The notes: generated by a model from the sequence alone, not told the origin. A DNA stretch of 64,000 nt from Coleofasciculus sp. FACHB-1120 (GCF_014698845.1 NZ_JACJTV010000010.1:118523-182522); one strand, 5' to 3'. Positions 7,925-12,792 are shown, counted from the first letter of the stretch. Numbers and translations are program-made.

Positions 7925-7993
7925 CCCCTCGCCCAAGAGTCGAACTTGGTCGCCAGCCTTCGGAGGGCTAGGTCTGCATCCCGCAGGCAAGGG
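7925..7993 (-). tRNA. tRNA-Arg(CCG) with reduced D-arm
   Basis: A 69-nt gene. Acceptor CCCTTGC/GCGAGGG with G73, anticodon arm AGCC-CTCCGAA-GGCT, T-arm CCAAG-TTCGACT-CTTGG. It has the same minimal D-arm (TGCGGGATGCA) as Arg(CCT), so the two are recent duplicates with changed anticodon arms. Confidence 0.82.
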
Positions 7994-7996
7994 AAA

Positions 7997-8066
7997 CCCC
8001 TCTGGATGGAGTCGAACCATCAAGTCCGGCGTTCGTAGCACCAGATCCTATTCCGTTGGCAGAGGG
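7997..8066 (-). tRNA. tRNA-Arg(ACG)
   Basis: Acceptor CCCTCTG/CAGAGGG with G73, anticodon loop CTACGAA, T-arm GATGG-TTCGACT-CCATC. The D-arm (AACGGAATAGGATC) is short and irregular. A second, more conventional Arg(ACG) is at 12.1 kb. Confidence 0.82.
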
Positions 8067-8070
8067 AAAT

Positions 8071-8141
8071 CCACTGGGAAGGTACTGCCCCTTCTATAGC
8101 CGCGTTATCAGCACGGTGCTTCGCTTTTCAGCCTCCAGTGG
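8071..8141 (-). ncRNA. tRNA-like RNA with GGCAGTA T-loop, anticodon-loop triplet GAT
   Basis: 71 nt, the sister of the element at 7423-7493. Acceptor CCACTGG/CCAGTGG fully paired, D-stem GCT/AGC with loop GAAAAGCGA, anticodon stem CCGTG/CGCGG with loop CTGATAA, T-stem GAAGG/CCTTC with loop GGCAGTA, A73. It is packed between Arg(ACG) and Ser(TGA) with spacers of 3-4 nt, like any other unit of the array, so it is probably cut out by the same nucleases. A GAT anticodon would be isoleucine; it is the only GAT in the array. Confidence 0.78.
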
Positions 8142-8145
8142 ACGA

Positions 8146-8232
8146 AGGAAGATGGAGGAATCGAACCTCTACGACATCTCTGCCGTACCACGGTTTTCAA
8201 GGCCGCTTGCCGTCCATTCGGCGGCATCTTCC
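8146..8232 (-). tRNA. tRNA-Ser(TGA)
   Basis: Class II tRNA of 87 nt with acceptor GGAAGAT/ATCTTCC, anticodon loop CTTGAAA and a long variable arm (GGTACGGCAGAGATGTC region). T-loop TTCGATT. The base at position 73 reads T rather than the G usual for serine. Confidence 0.85.
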
Positions 8233-8243
8233 AAGTTGAATAA

Positions 8244-8329
8244 CGGAAGCTGGAGGAGTCGAACCCCTACAGTAGCTAACTGCACTCCTGTGTTCGAGAC
8301 AGGTTGCCGTCCTCTCGGCAGCAGCTTCC
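8244..8329 (-). tRNA. tRNA-Ser(CGA)
   Basis: Class II tRNA with acceptor GGAAGCT/AGCTTCC and G73, anticodon arm CCTGT-CTCGAAC-ACAGG, long variable arm, T-loop TTCGACT. It shares its D-arm text (CCGAGAGGACGGCAA) with Ser(TGA), so the pair are duplicates. Confidence 0.88.
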
Positions 8330-8337
8330 AAAATTTT

Positions 8338-8383
8338 GGGTGTATGGCGATTATTAAAAAGACTTTATTATTGATATACACCC
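8338..8383. repeat. Hairpin between array and homing endonuclease gene
   Basis: Eight-base arms GGGTGTAT and ATACACCC flank an AT-rich loop. It could be a terminator-like structure or the remains of a tRNA acceptor stem. The endonuclease gene starts 40 bp further on. Confidence 0.4.
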
Positions 8384-8422
8384 TATTTAATAGTAAGATG
8401 GCAAGACCTTTAAAAGCTTGTC

Positions 8423-9121
8423 ATGCGAATCACTCAAGACCAACTAATAAAATGGTTCCAAGAATACTATCAGTCTCACGGTGAAGTTCCTGCATTAAAT
8501 AAAGTTAGAGATAAAAGTATTCCTTGCCCAGTAACCCACAATACAGTTGTCAGGAAATTTGGAAGTTGGAATAATGCTTTGAAAGCAGCAGGCTTACCGT
8601 TATTTGTCAAACCAATCCTAGCGAAGGAAGTAGTTTGTTGTACCTGTGGTAAGGTTTTTTATAAACAAAGACACCGATTACAAGAGGGCAACCCAGATTT
8701 TTGCTCACATTCGTGTTCAGCAACTTACACAAATTGCCATAAAAACTATGGAACTAGACGCTCTAAGCTTGAAGATTGGCTTGAGGAGCAGCTTTTAAAG
8801 CTTTATCCAGACTTGGAAATTCATTTCAATGGTAAAGATGCCATAAACGCAGAGCTGGATATATACATTCCATCTCTAAATTTAGCTTTTGAGTTAAATG
8901 GTATTTTCCATTACGAGCCAATTTACGGGGCAGAAAAACTAGCGGCTATTCAAAATAATGATACCCGTAAGTTTCAAGCCTGTTTAGAAAAGGGAATTGA
9001 ATTAGCCTTTATCAACTCTTCTCAACAAGAAAAATTCAAGAAATCTACCTCTCAGAAATATCTTAAAATCATAACCTCCATTATTACTTTAAAGGTGTCT
9101 GGGGAAACTCGAATCCCCTAA
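8423..9121 (+). CDS. Putative homing endonuclease embedded in the tRNA array
   Basis: A 232-aa protein on the strand opposite to the tRNAs. Residues 41-58 (TVVRKFGSWNNALKAAGL) match the DNA-binding 'homing endonuclease associated repeat'. Cysteines 72, 75, 94 and 98 (CCTC...CSHSC) form a zinc-ribbon-like site. The C-terminal part contains RRSKLEDWLEEQLLKLYPDLEIHFNG and AELDIYIPSLNLAFELNGIFHY. Its spaced Asp-146 and Glu-157 suggest a PD-(D/E)XK-type nuclease core as in some tRNA-intron homing enzymes. The last codons run into the 3' part of tRNA-His, so its end is constrained by that tRNA. It probably spread by cutting an array lacking it; no intron is visible. Start ATG at 8423, GC content low compared with neighbours. 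Confidence 0.75.
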   Translation: MRITQDQLIKWFQEYYQSHGEVPALNKVRDKSIPCPVTHNTVVRKFGSWNNALKAAGLPLFVKPILAKEVVCCTCGKVFYKQRHRLQEGNPDFCSHSCSATYTNCHKNYGTRRSKLEDWLEEQLLKLYPDLEIHFNGKDAINAELDIYIPSLNLAFELNGIFHYEPIYGAEKLAAIQNNDTRKFQACLEKGIELAFINSSQQEKFKKSTSQKYLKIITSIITLKVSGETRIP

Positions 9122-9167
9122 TACTGATGCCACAAATCAGCGCCGCGACCACTTTGGCTTCAGACAC
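9094..9167 (-). tRNA. tRNA-His(GTG)
   Basis: Acceptor GTGTCTG/CAGACAC followed by C73, the histidine discriminator; anticodon arm CTGAT-TTGTGGC-ATCAG; T-arm GGGGA-TTCGAGT. The template base for position -1 is T rather than G. Its 3' end overlaps the last codons of the endonuclease gene on the other strand. Confidence 0.85.
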
Positions 9168-9169
9168 AG

Positions 9170-9242
9170 TGGATCTGGTGGGGGTCGAACCCACAACCTC
9201 TTCTTTGCAAGAGAAGCGTTCTCCCATTGGAACTACAGACCC
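9170..9242 (-). tRNA. tRNA-Ala(TGC)
   Basis: Acceptor GGGTCTG/CAGATCC with one G-T pair and A73; anticodon arm CTTCT-CTTGCAA-AGAAG; T-arm GTGGG-TTCGACC-CCCAC. The G3:U70 wobble that identifies alanine tRNA is present. Confidence 0.9.
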
Positions 9243-9251
9243 ATATTGAGT

Positions 9252-9325
9252 GGATACTGGTCAGATTTGAACTGACATCTTTTCTACTTGCAAGGTAGAC
9301 GCTCTACTAATTGAGCTACAGACCC
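9252..9325 (-). tRNA. tRNA-Ala(TGC), second copy with damaged acceptor stem
   Basis: Normal D-arm (TAGCTCAATTAGTAGAGC), anticodon arm CTAC-CTTGCAA-GTAG and T-arm GTCAG-TTCAAAT-CTGAC. The acceptor 3' strand (CAGTATC) pairs only partly with GGGTCTG, so the G3:U70 alanine determinant is lost. Possibly non-functional. Confidence 0.75.
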
Positions 9326-9411
9326 GTATTTTGTGTTTTTGAATGCGATCGCATTCTCGCGTGCAAGTTATCAGAGCATTTTGCGTTTTCTCAGTTACTA
9401 GAGGGACTCCG

Positions 9412-9538
9412 CCGATGAGTTATTACACACTCTTTAAAGGATGGCTACCTTGAAGCCAACCTGCCGGGTTCTTTGCACTCCTCGTTCTCAAACGCCCACT
9501 GTGTTAGAACAGCGTCACTTTTCCTCTCGTACTAAAGT
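9412..9538 (-). ncRNA. Composite RNA carrying 23S-like GTPase-associated centre and sarcin-ricin loop
   Basis: Read on the minus strand, a hairpin ACTTT-AGTACGAGAGGA-AAAGT comes first (9517-9538). Its core TAGTACGAGAGGA is identical to the sarcin-ricin loop of 23S rRNA (helix 95). About 50 nt later, 9467-9412 aligns without gaps to the 56-nt GTPase-associated centre (helices 42-44; E. coli 1052-1107 as I recall it), keeping GTTGGCTT, AGCCATC, TTTAAAGA, GTAATA and CTCA. Stem differences are mostly paired, for example 1058-1080 becomes G-C and 1092-1099 becomes T-A. In 23S rRNA these elements are about 1,600 nt apart and in the opposite order, so this is not a simple fragment. It lies between tRNA-Arg and tRNA-Ala and would be co-transcribed with the array. 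Both elements contact EF-Tu and EF-G, and the GTPase centre binds protein uL11. Confidence 0.85.
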
Positions 9539-9636
9539 ATGTAGGCTCTAATGATTGGGTCACGCAAGATGCGATCGCTCCATCTCGTCCAAATTAATTT
9601 CAGAAGACGGCAACCTCCTTTTTAAACTGTATTAAG
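9539..9636 (-). other. Spacer 5' of the composite RNA
   Basis: This is the 5' flank of the GAC/SRL RNA in the array transcript. It contains a hairpin AGATG-GAGCGATCG-CATCT built on a HIP1 octamer and a GGAGG-like run, but no reading frame I can support. It may be part of the mature RNA. Confidence 0.4.
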
Positions 9637-9709
9637 CGCCCCCACCAGGATTCAAACCTGGGGCTTTCATCTTAGAAGGATGCTGCTCTATTCACTGAGC
9701 TATGGGGGC
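9637..9709 (-). tRNA. tRNA-Arg(TCT)
   Basis: Conventional cloverleaf with acceptor GCCCCCA/TGGGGGC, G73, anticodon arm CATC-CTTCTAA-GATG and T-arm CCAGG-TTTGAAT-CCTGG. Position 54-55-56 reads TTT/G here, slightly unusual. Confidence 0.92.
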
Positions 9710-9718
9710 TTATATTGG

Positions 9719-9791
9719 TAGTCCTGACAGGGCTTGAACCTGTGACATCCTCTTTGTAAGAGAGGCACTCTCCCGACTGAGCTACAGGACT
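9719..9791 (-). tRNA. tRNA-Val(TAC)
   Basis: Acceptor AGTCCTG/CAGGACT with A73, D-arm TAGCTCAGTCGGGAGAG, anticodon arm CCTCT-CTTACAA-AGAGG, T-arm ACAGG-TTCAAGC. Confidence 0.92.
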
Positions 9792-9796
9792 ACGAA

Positions 9797-9868
9797 AGCG
9801 AGTGGAGGGACTCGAACCCTCGCGCTGAGTGTGGCGCACTCAGATGCTAGCCGCTACATCACACCCGC
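9797..9868 (-). tRNA. tRNA-Gly(GCC)
   Basis: Acceptor GCGGGTG/CACTCGC with T73 as expected for glycine; anticodon arm TGAGT-GCGCCAC-ACTCA (C at position 33 is unusual); T-arm GAGGG-TTCGAGT-CCCTC. Confidence 0.85.
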
Positions 9869-9879
9869 ATATTTGAAAG

Positions 9880-9951
9880 AGCGGATAACGGGACTCGAAC
9901 CCGTATCATAAGCTTGGAAGGCTAATGTGCTAGCCATTGCACCATATCCGC
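9880..9951 (-). tRNA. tRNA-Gly(TCC)
   Basis: Acceptor GCGGATA/TATCCGC with T73, anticodon arm TTAGC-CTTCCAA-GCTTA, T-arm ACGGG-TTCGAGT-CCCGT. Regular glycine tRNA. Confidence 0.92.
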
Positions 9952-10137
9952 TTGATTAAAAGAAGTGGGATGCTGACCACTCAGCCAGGTGGAAACCTCA
10001 AGGTTTTATGGAACCTACAACCAGAACCCCTGGATTTTATCGAGCTTTAACCTTTATGGTTTGAATGTTGACTGTCTAATCTTTAACGATTGAACTTTGA
10101 GCGTTAAGCGTTGAGCTTTAAGCTTTAACATTCATGG
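9952..10137. other. Array spacer with tRNA D-arm-like fragment and short repeats
   Basis: At about 9964-9992 the minus strand reads CCACCTGGCTGAGTGGTCAG, which resembles the 5' part and D-arm of a class II tRNA, without the remaining arms. The rest is AT-rich with repeated CTTTAAC/GTTAAAG and GTTGAGCG words. No reading frame is supported. Confidence 0.45.
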
Positions 10138-10210
10138 CTGATGGAGTTGGACTCGAACCAACAACTTCATGACTGGAAATCATGCGCTCTACCCATTGAG
10201 CTATCCATCA
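10138..10210 (-). tRNA. tRNA, anticodon loop TTTCCAG (Gly(TCC) by position)
   Basis: Acceptor TGATGGA/TCCATCA with G73, D-arm TAGCTCAATGGGTAGAGC, anticodon stem CATGA/TCATG, T-arm TTGGT-TCGAGTC. Standard numbering gives TCC (glycine), but G73 and an atypical loop leave identity open. Confidence 0.75.
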
Positions 10211-10253
10211 AAACCATAAATTTAGAGATTTTCGAGTGACCAGCAAGCCCATT

Positions 10254-10883
10254 TTAGTCGGGAATTTCAATCATTGTCCTGGCATTGCTAATAGAGAGAA
10301 CGCGATCGCAAGTTGACTCGAACTGTTCGACGAACGTCACTCGTCTTGCAATTTCTTCTGCCAAAGTGGTTGGATCGAGTAGTTCAACACCCTCGCGTGC
10401 TAAGAAACTATCTGCTAATGACTGGTACTTCTCTGAAGAAGCATTCTTACCCAACACTTCTATCGCCAGTTTATCTAGTCGTTCCTTCACCCGTGCTTGG
10501 GCAACTTTGTACTCCTGGCAGGTGCGAGAGTAAGCTAAGGTAATCGTGGCAAGCACTTCTTTGTAGTAGGAGATGAAGCTTTTCATTTCAATGGCTTCTG
10601 CGATTGTCATCTCTTGCCCTGCAACAGAAACCATCGTCGAAGCGTTAGAAAGAACGATCGCTCTTTTGATGACTCGTCTGCGATCGATCAGAGCATCCAC
10701 CCTTTGCAGAGATGCTCTCGCTTGCGCTGCATGATCGTCTCTAGACTTGAAGCCTGTTGGCACTTTGCCGACTTCAACAACAGCAATCAAGGTGTTATTG
10801 TCCAAAGCTACTCTTGCTGAATTAATACGCTTTTCCAACAGTGTCAACTCTGCTAGAGCATCCGTAACCGTCATCGTTGTCAT
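10254..10883 (-). CDS. Coiled-coil protein of unknown function within the tRNA array
   Basis: A 209-aa protein read in the same direction as the tRNAs. The ATG at 10883 is chosen because a strong ribosome-binding site (GGAGAGGAGGG) lies 4-5 nt upstream; longer frames start inside the spacer. The protein is mostly helical: LAELTLLEKRINSARVAL near the start, RVDALIDRRRVIKRAIVLSNASTMVSV in the middle, then GQEMTIAEAIEMKSFISYYKEVLATITLA. The 'N-A-x-T-x-V ... T-I-A-E-A-I' layout faintly recalls the small DIP1984/DUF6847 proteins; that is a weak match. No membrane segment or signal peptide. Its position, with tRNAs 44-46 bp away on both sides, suggests a role linked to the array, perhaps binding tRNA or the composite RNA (inference). 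Confidence 0.75.
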   Translation of the reverse strand: MTTMTVTDALAELTLLEKRINSARVALDNNTLIAVVEVGKVPTGFKSRDDHAAQARASLQRVDALIDRRRVIKRAIVLSNASTMVSVAGQEMTIAEAIEMKSFISYYKEVLATITLAYSRTCQEYKVAQARVKERLDKLAIEVLGKNASSEKYQSLADSFLAREGVELLDPTTLAEEIARRVTFVEQFESTCDRVLSISNARTMIEIPD

Positions 10884-10898
10884 ATTTCCCTCCTCTCC
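10884..10898 (-). promoter_or_regulatory. Strong ribosome-binding site of the array-embedded gene
   Basis: GGAGAGGAGGG upstream of ATG at 10883. It decides the start of that gene and shows that this part of the array transcript is also translated. Confidence 0.75.
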
Positions 10899-10929
10899 AC
10901 TACAAAAAAAGACCTCTAGCCTAGCCACA

Positions 10930-11001
10930 AGCAGGTGGCGAGATTTGAACTCGCAAAAAGGCTTTACAAGAGCCTCATGTTGCCAGTTACATCACACCTG
11001 C
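10930..11001 (-). tRNA. tRNA-Thr(TGT)
   Basis: Acceptor GCAGGTG/CACCTGC, anticodon arm AGGCT-CTTGTAA-AGCCT, T-arm GCGAG-TTCAAAT-CTCGC. First of three similar Thr genes in tandem; all share a TGATGTAA- or TGGTGTAA-type D-arm. Confidence 0.92.
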
Positions 11002-11011
11002 CTAATCAAAA

Positions 11012-11083
11012 AGCAGACGGCGGGGGTCGAACCCACATCGAGGACTTACCATGCCCTTGTGTTGCCACTTACACCACATCTGC
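11012..11083 (-). tRNA. tRNA-Thr(GGT)
   Basis: Acceptor GCAGATG/CGTCTGC, anticodon arm AGGGC-ATGGTAA-GTCCT, T-loop TTCGACC. Position 32 is A. Confidence 0.88.
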
Positions 11084-11088
11084 ATGGA

Positions 11089-11160
11089 AGCAGGCGGCGA
11101 GAGTCGAACTCGCATCAGAAGATTACGAAACTCCTATGCTAGCCATTGCACCACGCCTGC
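11089..11160 (-). tRNA. tRNA-Thr(CGT)
   Basis: Acceptor GCAGGCG/CGCCTGC, anticodon loop TTCGTAA on an imperfect stem, T-arm GCGAG-TTCGACT-CTCGC. Confidence 0.85.
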
Positions 11161-11167
11161 AATTTGG

Positions 11168-11243
11168 TGGCGGGGGCAGGAGTTGAACCTGCTGATAAGA
11201 GGCTTATGAGACCTCCAAGCCTACCGTGGCTACTTCACCCGCA
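11168..11243 (-). tRNA. tRNA with CAT anticodon (Met or Ile2)
   Basis: Anticodon arm GAGGT-CTCATAA-GCCTC, T-arm GCAGG-TTCAACT-CCTGC, A73. The acceptor stem has mismatches at both ends (TGCGGGT/CCCCGCC). A CAT anticodon could be elongator Met, or Ile2 after lysidine modification; no other conventional Ile tRNA is in the array, which favours considering Ile2. Confidence 0.75.
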
Positions 11244-11252
11244 TCGTACCAA

Positions 11253-11326
<74 letters not shown>

Positions 11327-11367
11327 AAAAATGATTGGTCTGTTCGTGTTCAGGCTTGAATGCCCAG

Positions 11368-11441
11368 TACCCCTGGCAGGGTTTGAACCTGCATAAACTT
11401 TGCACTCAACAAAGTATGTCTACCTGTTGCATCACAGGGGT
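11368..11441 (-). tRNA. Class I tRNA with leucine anticodon GAG
   Basis: Acceptor ACCCCTG/CAGGGGT with A73, anticodon arm CTTTG-TTGAGTG-CAAAG, T-arm GCAGG-TTCAAAC-CCTGC. Short variable loop; the D-arm (TGATGCAACAGGTAGACA) differs from the other three leucine-anticodon genes. Confidence 0.85.
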
Positions 11442-11445
11442 AAAA

Positions 11446-11520
11446 TCGGGGTGACAGGATTTGAACCTGCGACCTTCAGCTCCCAAAGCTGCCGCGCTAG
11501 CCAAGCTGCGCCACACCCCG
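11446..11520 (-). tRNA. tRNA-Pro(TGG)
   Basis: Acceptor CGGGGTG/CACCCCG with A73, D-arm TGGCGCAGCTTGGCTAGCGC, anticodon loop TTTGGGA, T-arm GCAGG-TTCAAAT-CCTGT. Very regular; among the best conserved members. Confidence 0.94.
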
Positions 11521-11524
11521 TTAA

Positions 11525-11600
11525 TGCTCCTGGTGGGATTTGAACCCACACATAGACTGTTTTTAAGACAGCCGCCTACTTCCAATTGGGCTACAGGAGC
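11525..11600 (-). tRNA. Class I tRNA with leucine anticodon TAA
   Basis: Acceptor GCTCCTG/CAGGAGC with A73, D-arm TAGCCCAATTGGAAGTAGGC, anticodon loop CTTAAAA, T-arm GTGGG-TTCAAAT-CCCAC, short variable loop. Nearly identical to the next gene except at the anticodon. Confidence 0.88.
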
Positions 11601-11609
11601 GAGTTTTGA

Positions 11610-11685
11610 TGCTCCCGGTGAGACTCGAACTCACACATAGACTGTTTTTGAGACAGCCGCCTACTTCCAATTGGGCTACAGGAGC
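11610..11685 (-). tRNA. Class I tRNA with leucine anticodon CAA
   Basis: Duplicate of the TAA gene with loop CTCAAAA. Acceptor GCTCCTG/CGGGAGC, A73, T-arm GTGAG-TTCGAGT-CTCAC. Confidence 0.88.
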
Positions 11686-11715
11686 GTGATGAAAGCTGCC
11701 CTCTCAGCAGCAGAA

Positions 11716-11788
11716 CTGGGGAGGCAGGGCTTGAACCTGCATTTTTCCGCTTTCAAAGAGCGGTGCCATGCCATTAGGCGACTCCCCA
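11716..11788 (-). tRNA. tRNA-Gln(TTG)
   Basis: Acceptor TGGGGAG/CTCCCCA with G73, D-arm TCGCCTAATGGCATGGC, anticodon arm CCGCT-CTTTGAA-AGCGG, T-arm GCAGG-TTCAAGC. The weak U1-A72 pair and G73 fit glutamine identity. Confidence 0.92.
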
Positions 11789-11792
11789 ATGA

Positions 11793-11864
11793 ATGCCGAG
11801 GTAGGATTCGCACCTACAACTTCATAATTCAGAGTTATGCGACTTGCTATTCGTCCACTCAGCA
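11793..11864 (-). tRNA. tRNA-Gln(CTG)
   Basis: Acceptor TGCTGAG/CTCGGCA, anticodon arm CATAA-CTCTGAA-TTATG, T-arm GTAGG-TGCGAAT-CCTAC. The T-loop has G at position 55 instead of the near-invariant T. Confidence 0.88.
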
Positions 11865-11872
11865 ATGAATGG

Positions 11873-11944
11873 CTGCCCCAGTAGGACTCGAACCTACAAC
11901 CCCCGCGTTAACAGCGCGTGGCTCTACCATTGAGCTATGAGGCA
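11873..11944 (-). tRNA. tRNA-Asn(GTT)
   Basis: Acceptor TGCCTCA/TGGGGCA with G73, D-arm TAGCTCAATGGTAGAGC, anticodon arm CGCG-CTGTTAA-CGCG, T-arm GTAGG-TTCGAGT-CCTAC. The best preserved of the four GTT genes. Confidence 0.93.
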
Positions 11945-11951
11945 ATGACAG

Positions 11952-12026
11952 CCCCCCAGGTCAGAATCGAACTGACGGCCTCCTGTGCTTCAAACAGGCG
12001 CTAACTACCAACTGAGCTACCGGGGG
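11952..12026 (-). tRNA. tRNA-Phe(GAA)
   Basis: Acceptor CCCCCGG/CTGGGGG, anticodon arm CCTGT-TTGAAGC-ACAGG, T-arm GTCAG-TTCGATT-CTGAC. Position 73 is G where A is usual for phenylalanine. Confidence 0.9.
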
Positions 12027-12035
12027 AAGTTTCAA

Positions 12036-12121
12036 CGGAGAGGACAGGATTTGAACCTGCGTTAGGTAAAACCTAATCAGACTTTCCAAGTCTGCGCCTT
12101 AAGCCACTCGACCACCTCTCC
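12036..12121 (-). tRNA. tRNA-Ser(GGA)
   Basis: Class II with acceptor GGAGAGG/CCTCTCC, G73, anticodon arm CAGAC-TTGGAAA-GTCTG and long variable arm (TTAGGTTTTACCTAA). Conventional serine tRNA. Confidence 0.94.
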
Positions 12122-12128
12122 CAGTTGA

Positions 12129-12203
12129 CGAGAGCGGAGGGAATCGAACCCCCACGTCATCGGTTTCGTAGACCGAGGTTTTATCCAGTTAAACTACGCT
12201 CTC
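12129..12203 (-). tRNA. tRNA-Arg(ACG)
   Basis: Acceptor GAGAGCG/CGCTCTC, G73, anticodon arm CGGT-CTACGAA-ACCG, T-loop TTCGATT. D-arm TAGTTTAACTGGATAAAAC. Confidence 0.92.
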
Positions 12204-12209
12204 ATTAAG

Positions 12210-12284
12210 TAGTGCTGACGAGATTTGAACCCGCAATTCGCTTGATTGAAATTCAAGTGGCTTAAGCCATTTGCCTACAGCACT
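12210..12284 (-). tRNA. tRNA-Glu(TTC)
   Basis: Acceptor AGTGCTG/CAGCACT with A73, anticodon loop ATTTCAA, T-arm GCGGG-TTCAAAT. Less like standard Glu tRNA than the copy at 13.0 kb. Confidence 0.88.
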
Positions 12285-12292
12285 ATGAAAGG

Positions 12293-12364
12293 CGAGGGGA
12301 CTGAGATTTGAACTCAGATCATCGGTTTTGGAGACCGAGATGTTGCCAATTACACCATCCCCAC
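12293..12364 (-). tRNA. tRNA-Trp(CCA)
   Basis: Anticodon arm CGGT-CTCCAAA-ACCG, T-arm CTGAG-TTCAAAT-CTCAG, G73. The acceptor GTGGGGA/TCCCCTC has one T-T mismatch. Confidence 0.9.
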
Positions 12365-12409
12365 ATACGATTTGAACTTTGAATCTAAAATTAAAAATCC
12401 AAAGTCCAA

Positions 12410-12492
12410 TGAGTCGGGCAGGATTTGCACCTGCAATGCATAAAAGCGGCGGTTTTACAGACCACTGCCCACGCTAATAGGCGAGCCGACCC
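12410..12492 (-). tRNA. tRNA-Tyr(GTA)
   Basis: Class II with acceptor GGGTCGG/CCGACTC, A73, anticodon loop CTGTAAA and a variable arm of about 16 nt. The T-loop TGCAAAT has G at position 55, as in Gln(CTG). Confidence 0.9.
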
Positions 12493-12504
12493 AAATGAAA
12501 AAGG

Positions 12505-12588
12505 CGGAGAGGACAGGACTCGAACCTGCAATGGGTTGCCCCAAACTTCTTTAGCAGAAAAGCGCTTTTACCATTCAGCCACCTCTCC
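12505..12588 (-). tRNA. tRNA-Ser(GCT)
   Basis: Class II with acceptor GGAGAGG/CCTCTCC, G73, anticodon loop CTGCTAA, variable arm TTTGGGGCAACCCATT, T-loop TTCGAGT. Confidence 0.93.
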
Positions 12589-12591
12589 AGA

Positions 12592-12686
12592 TAGCCCCAA
12601 AGGGATTTGTAGGCGAAGCCTTCTCGAAGGGTACCCTTGTACTCGCCTTGAGGGGGCGATGTCCTAAACCGCTAGACGATGAGGCT
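12592..12686 (-). tRNA. tRNA-Glu(CTC) with palindromic insertion in the T-loop
   Basis: Acceptor AGCCTCA/TGGGGCT with A73, D-arm TCGTCTAGCGGTTTAGGAC typical of glutamate, anticodon arm TCGCC-CCCTCAA-GGCGA (C at 33), T-stem AAGGG/CCCTT. The T-loop is 29 nt instead of 7 because of a hairpin insert, at the same place as in the Asn gene at 7.8 kb. Confidence 0.78.
12605..12633 (-). repeat. Small palindromic element inside tRNA-Glu T-loop
   Basis: The minus strand reads CCTTCGAGAAGG followed by CTTCGCCTACAAA; the first part folds on itself. It shares the CGCCTACAA end and the position in the T-loop with the tRNA-Asn insert. Confidence 0.75.
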
Positions 12687-12697
12687 TTGAGCTTGAG

Positions 12698-12770
12698 TAG
12701 GAGTAGTAGGACTTGAACCTACGACTAGCCCCTTATGAGAAGGCTGCTCTACCACCTGAGCTATACTCCC
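12698..12770 (-). tRNA. tRNA-Met(CAT)
   Basis: Acceptor GGGAGTA/TACTCCT with A73, D-arm TAGCTCAGGTGGTAGAGC, anticodon arm GCCTT-CTCATAA-GGGGC, T-arm GTAGG-TTCAAGT-CCTAC. The paired first base pair excludes an initiator. Confidence 0.9.
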
Positions 12771-12792
12771 TCGATCGCAGTCTTGAGGGCAG

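Noticed and set aside
9412..9538. Possibility that the SRL/GAC segment is part of a normal rRNA operon
   Set aside because: Surrounding sequence is not 23S rRNA, the two elements are in the wrong order and only about 50 nt apart, and tRNAs flank the segment closely.
10747..11142. Plus-strand frames across tRNA-Thr genes (about 130 and 83 aa)
   Set aside because: They run antisense through tRNA genes and the 10254-10883 gene; the repeated 'GGGRTH'-like words come from the tRNA T-arms.
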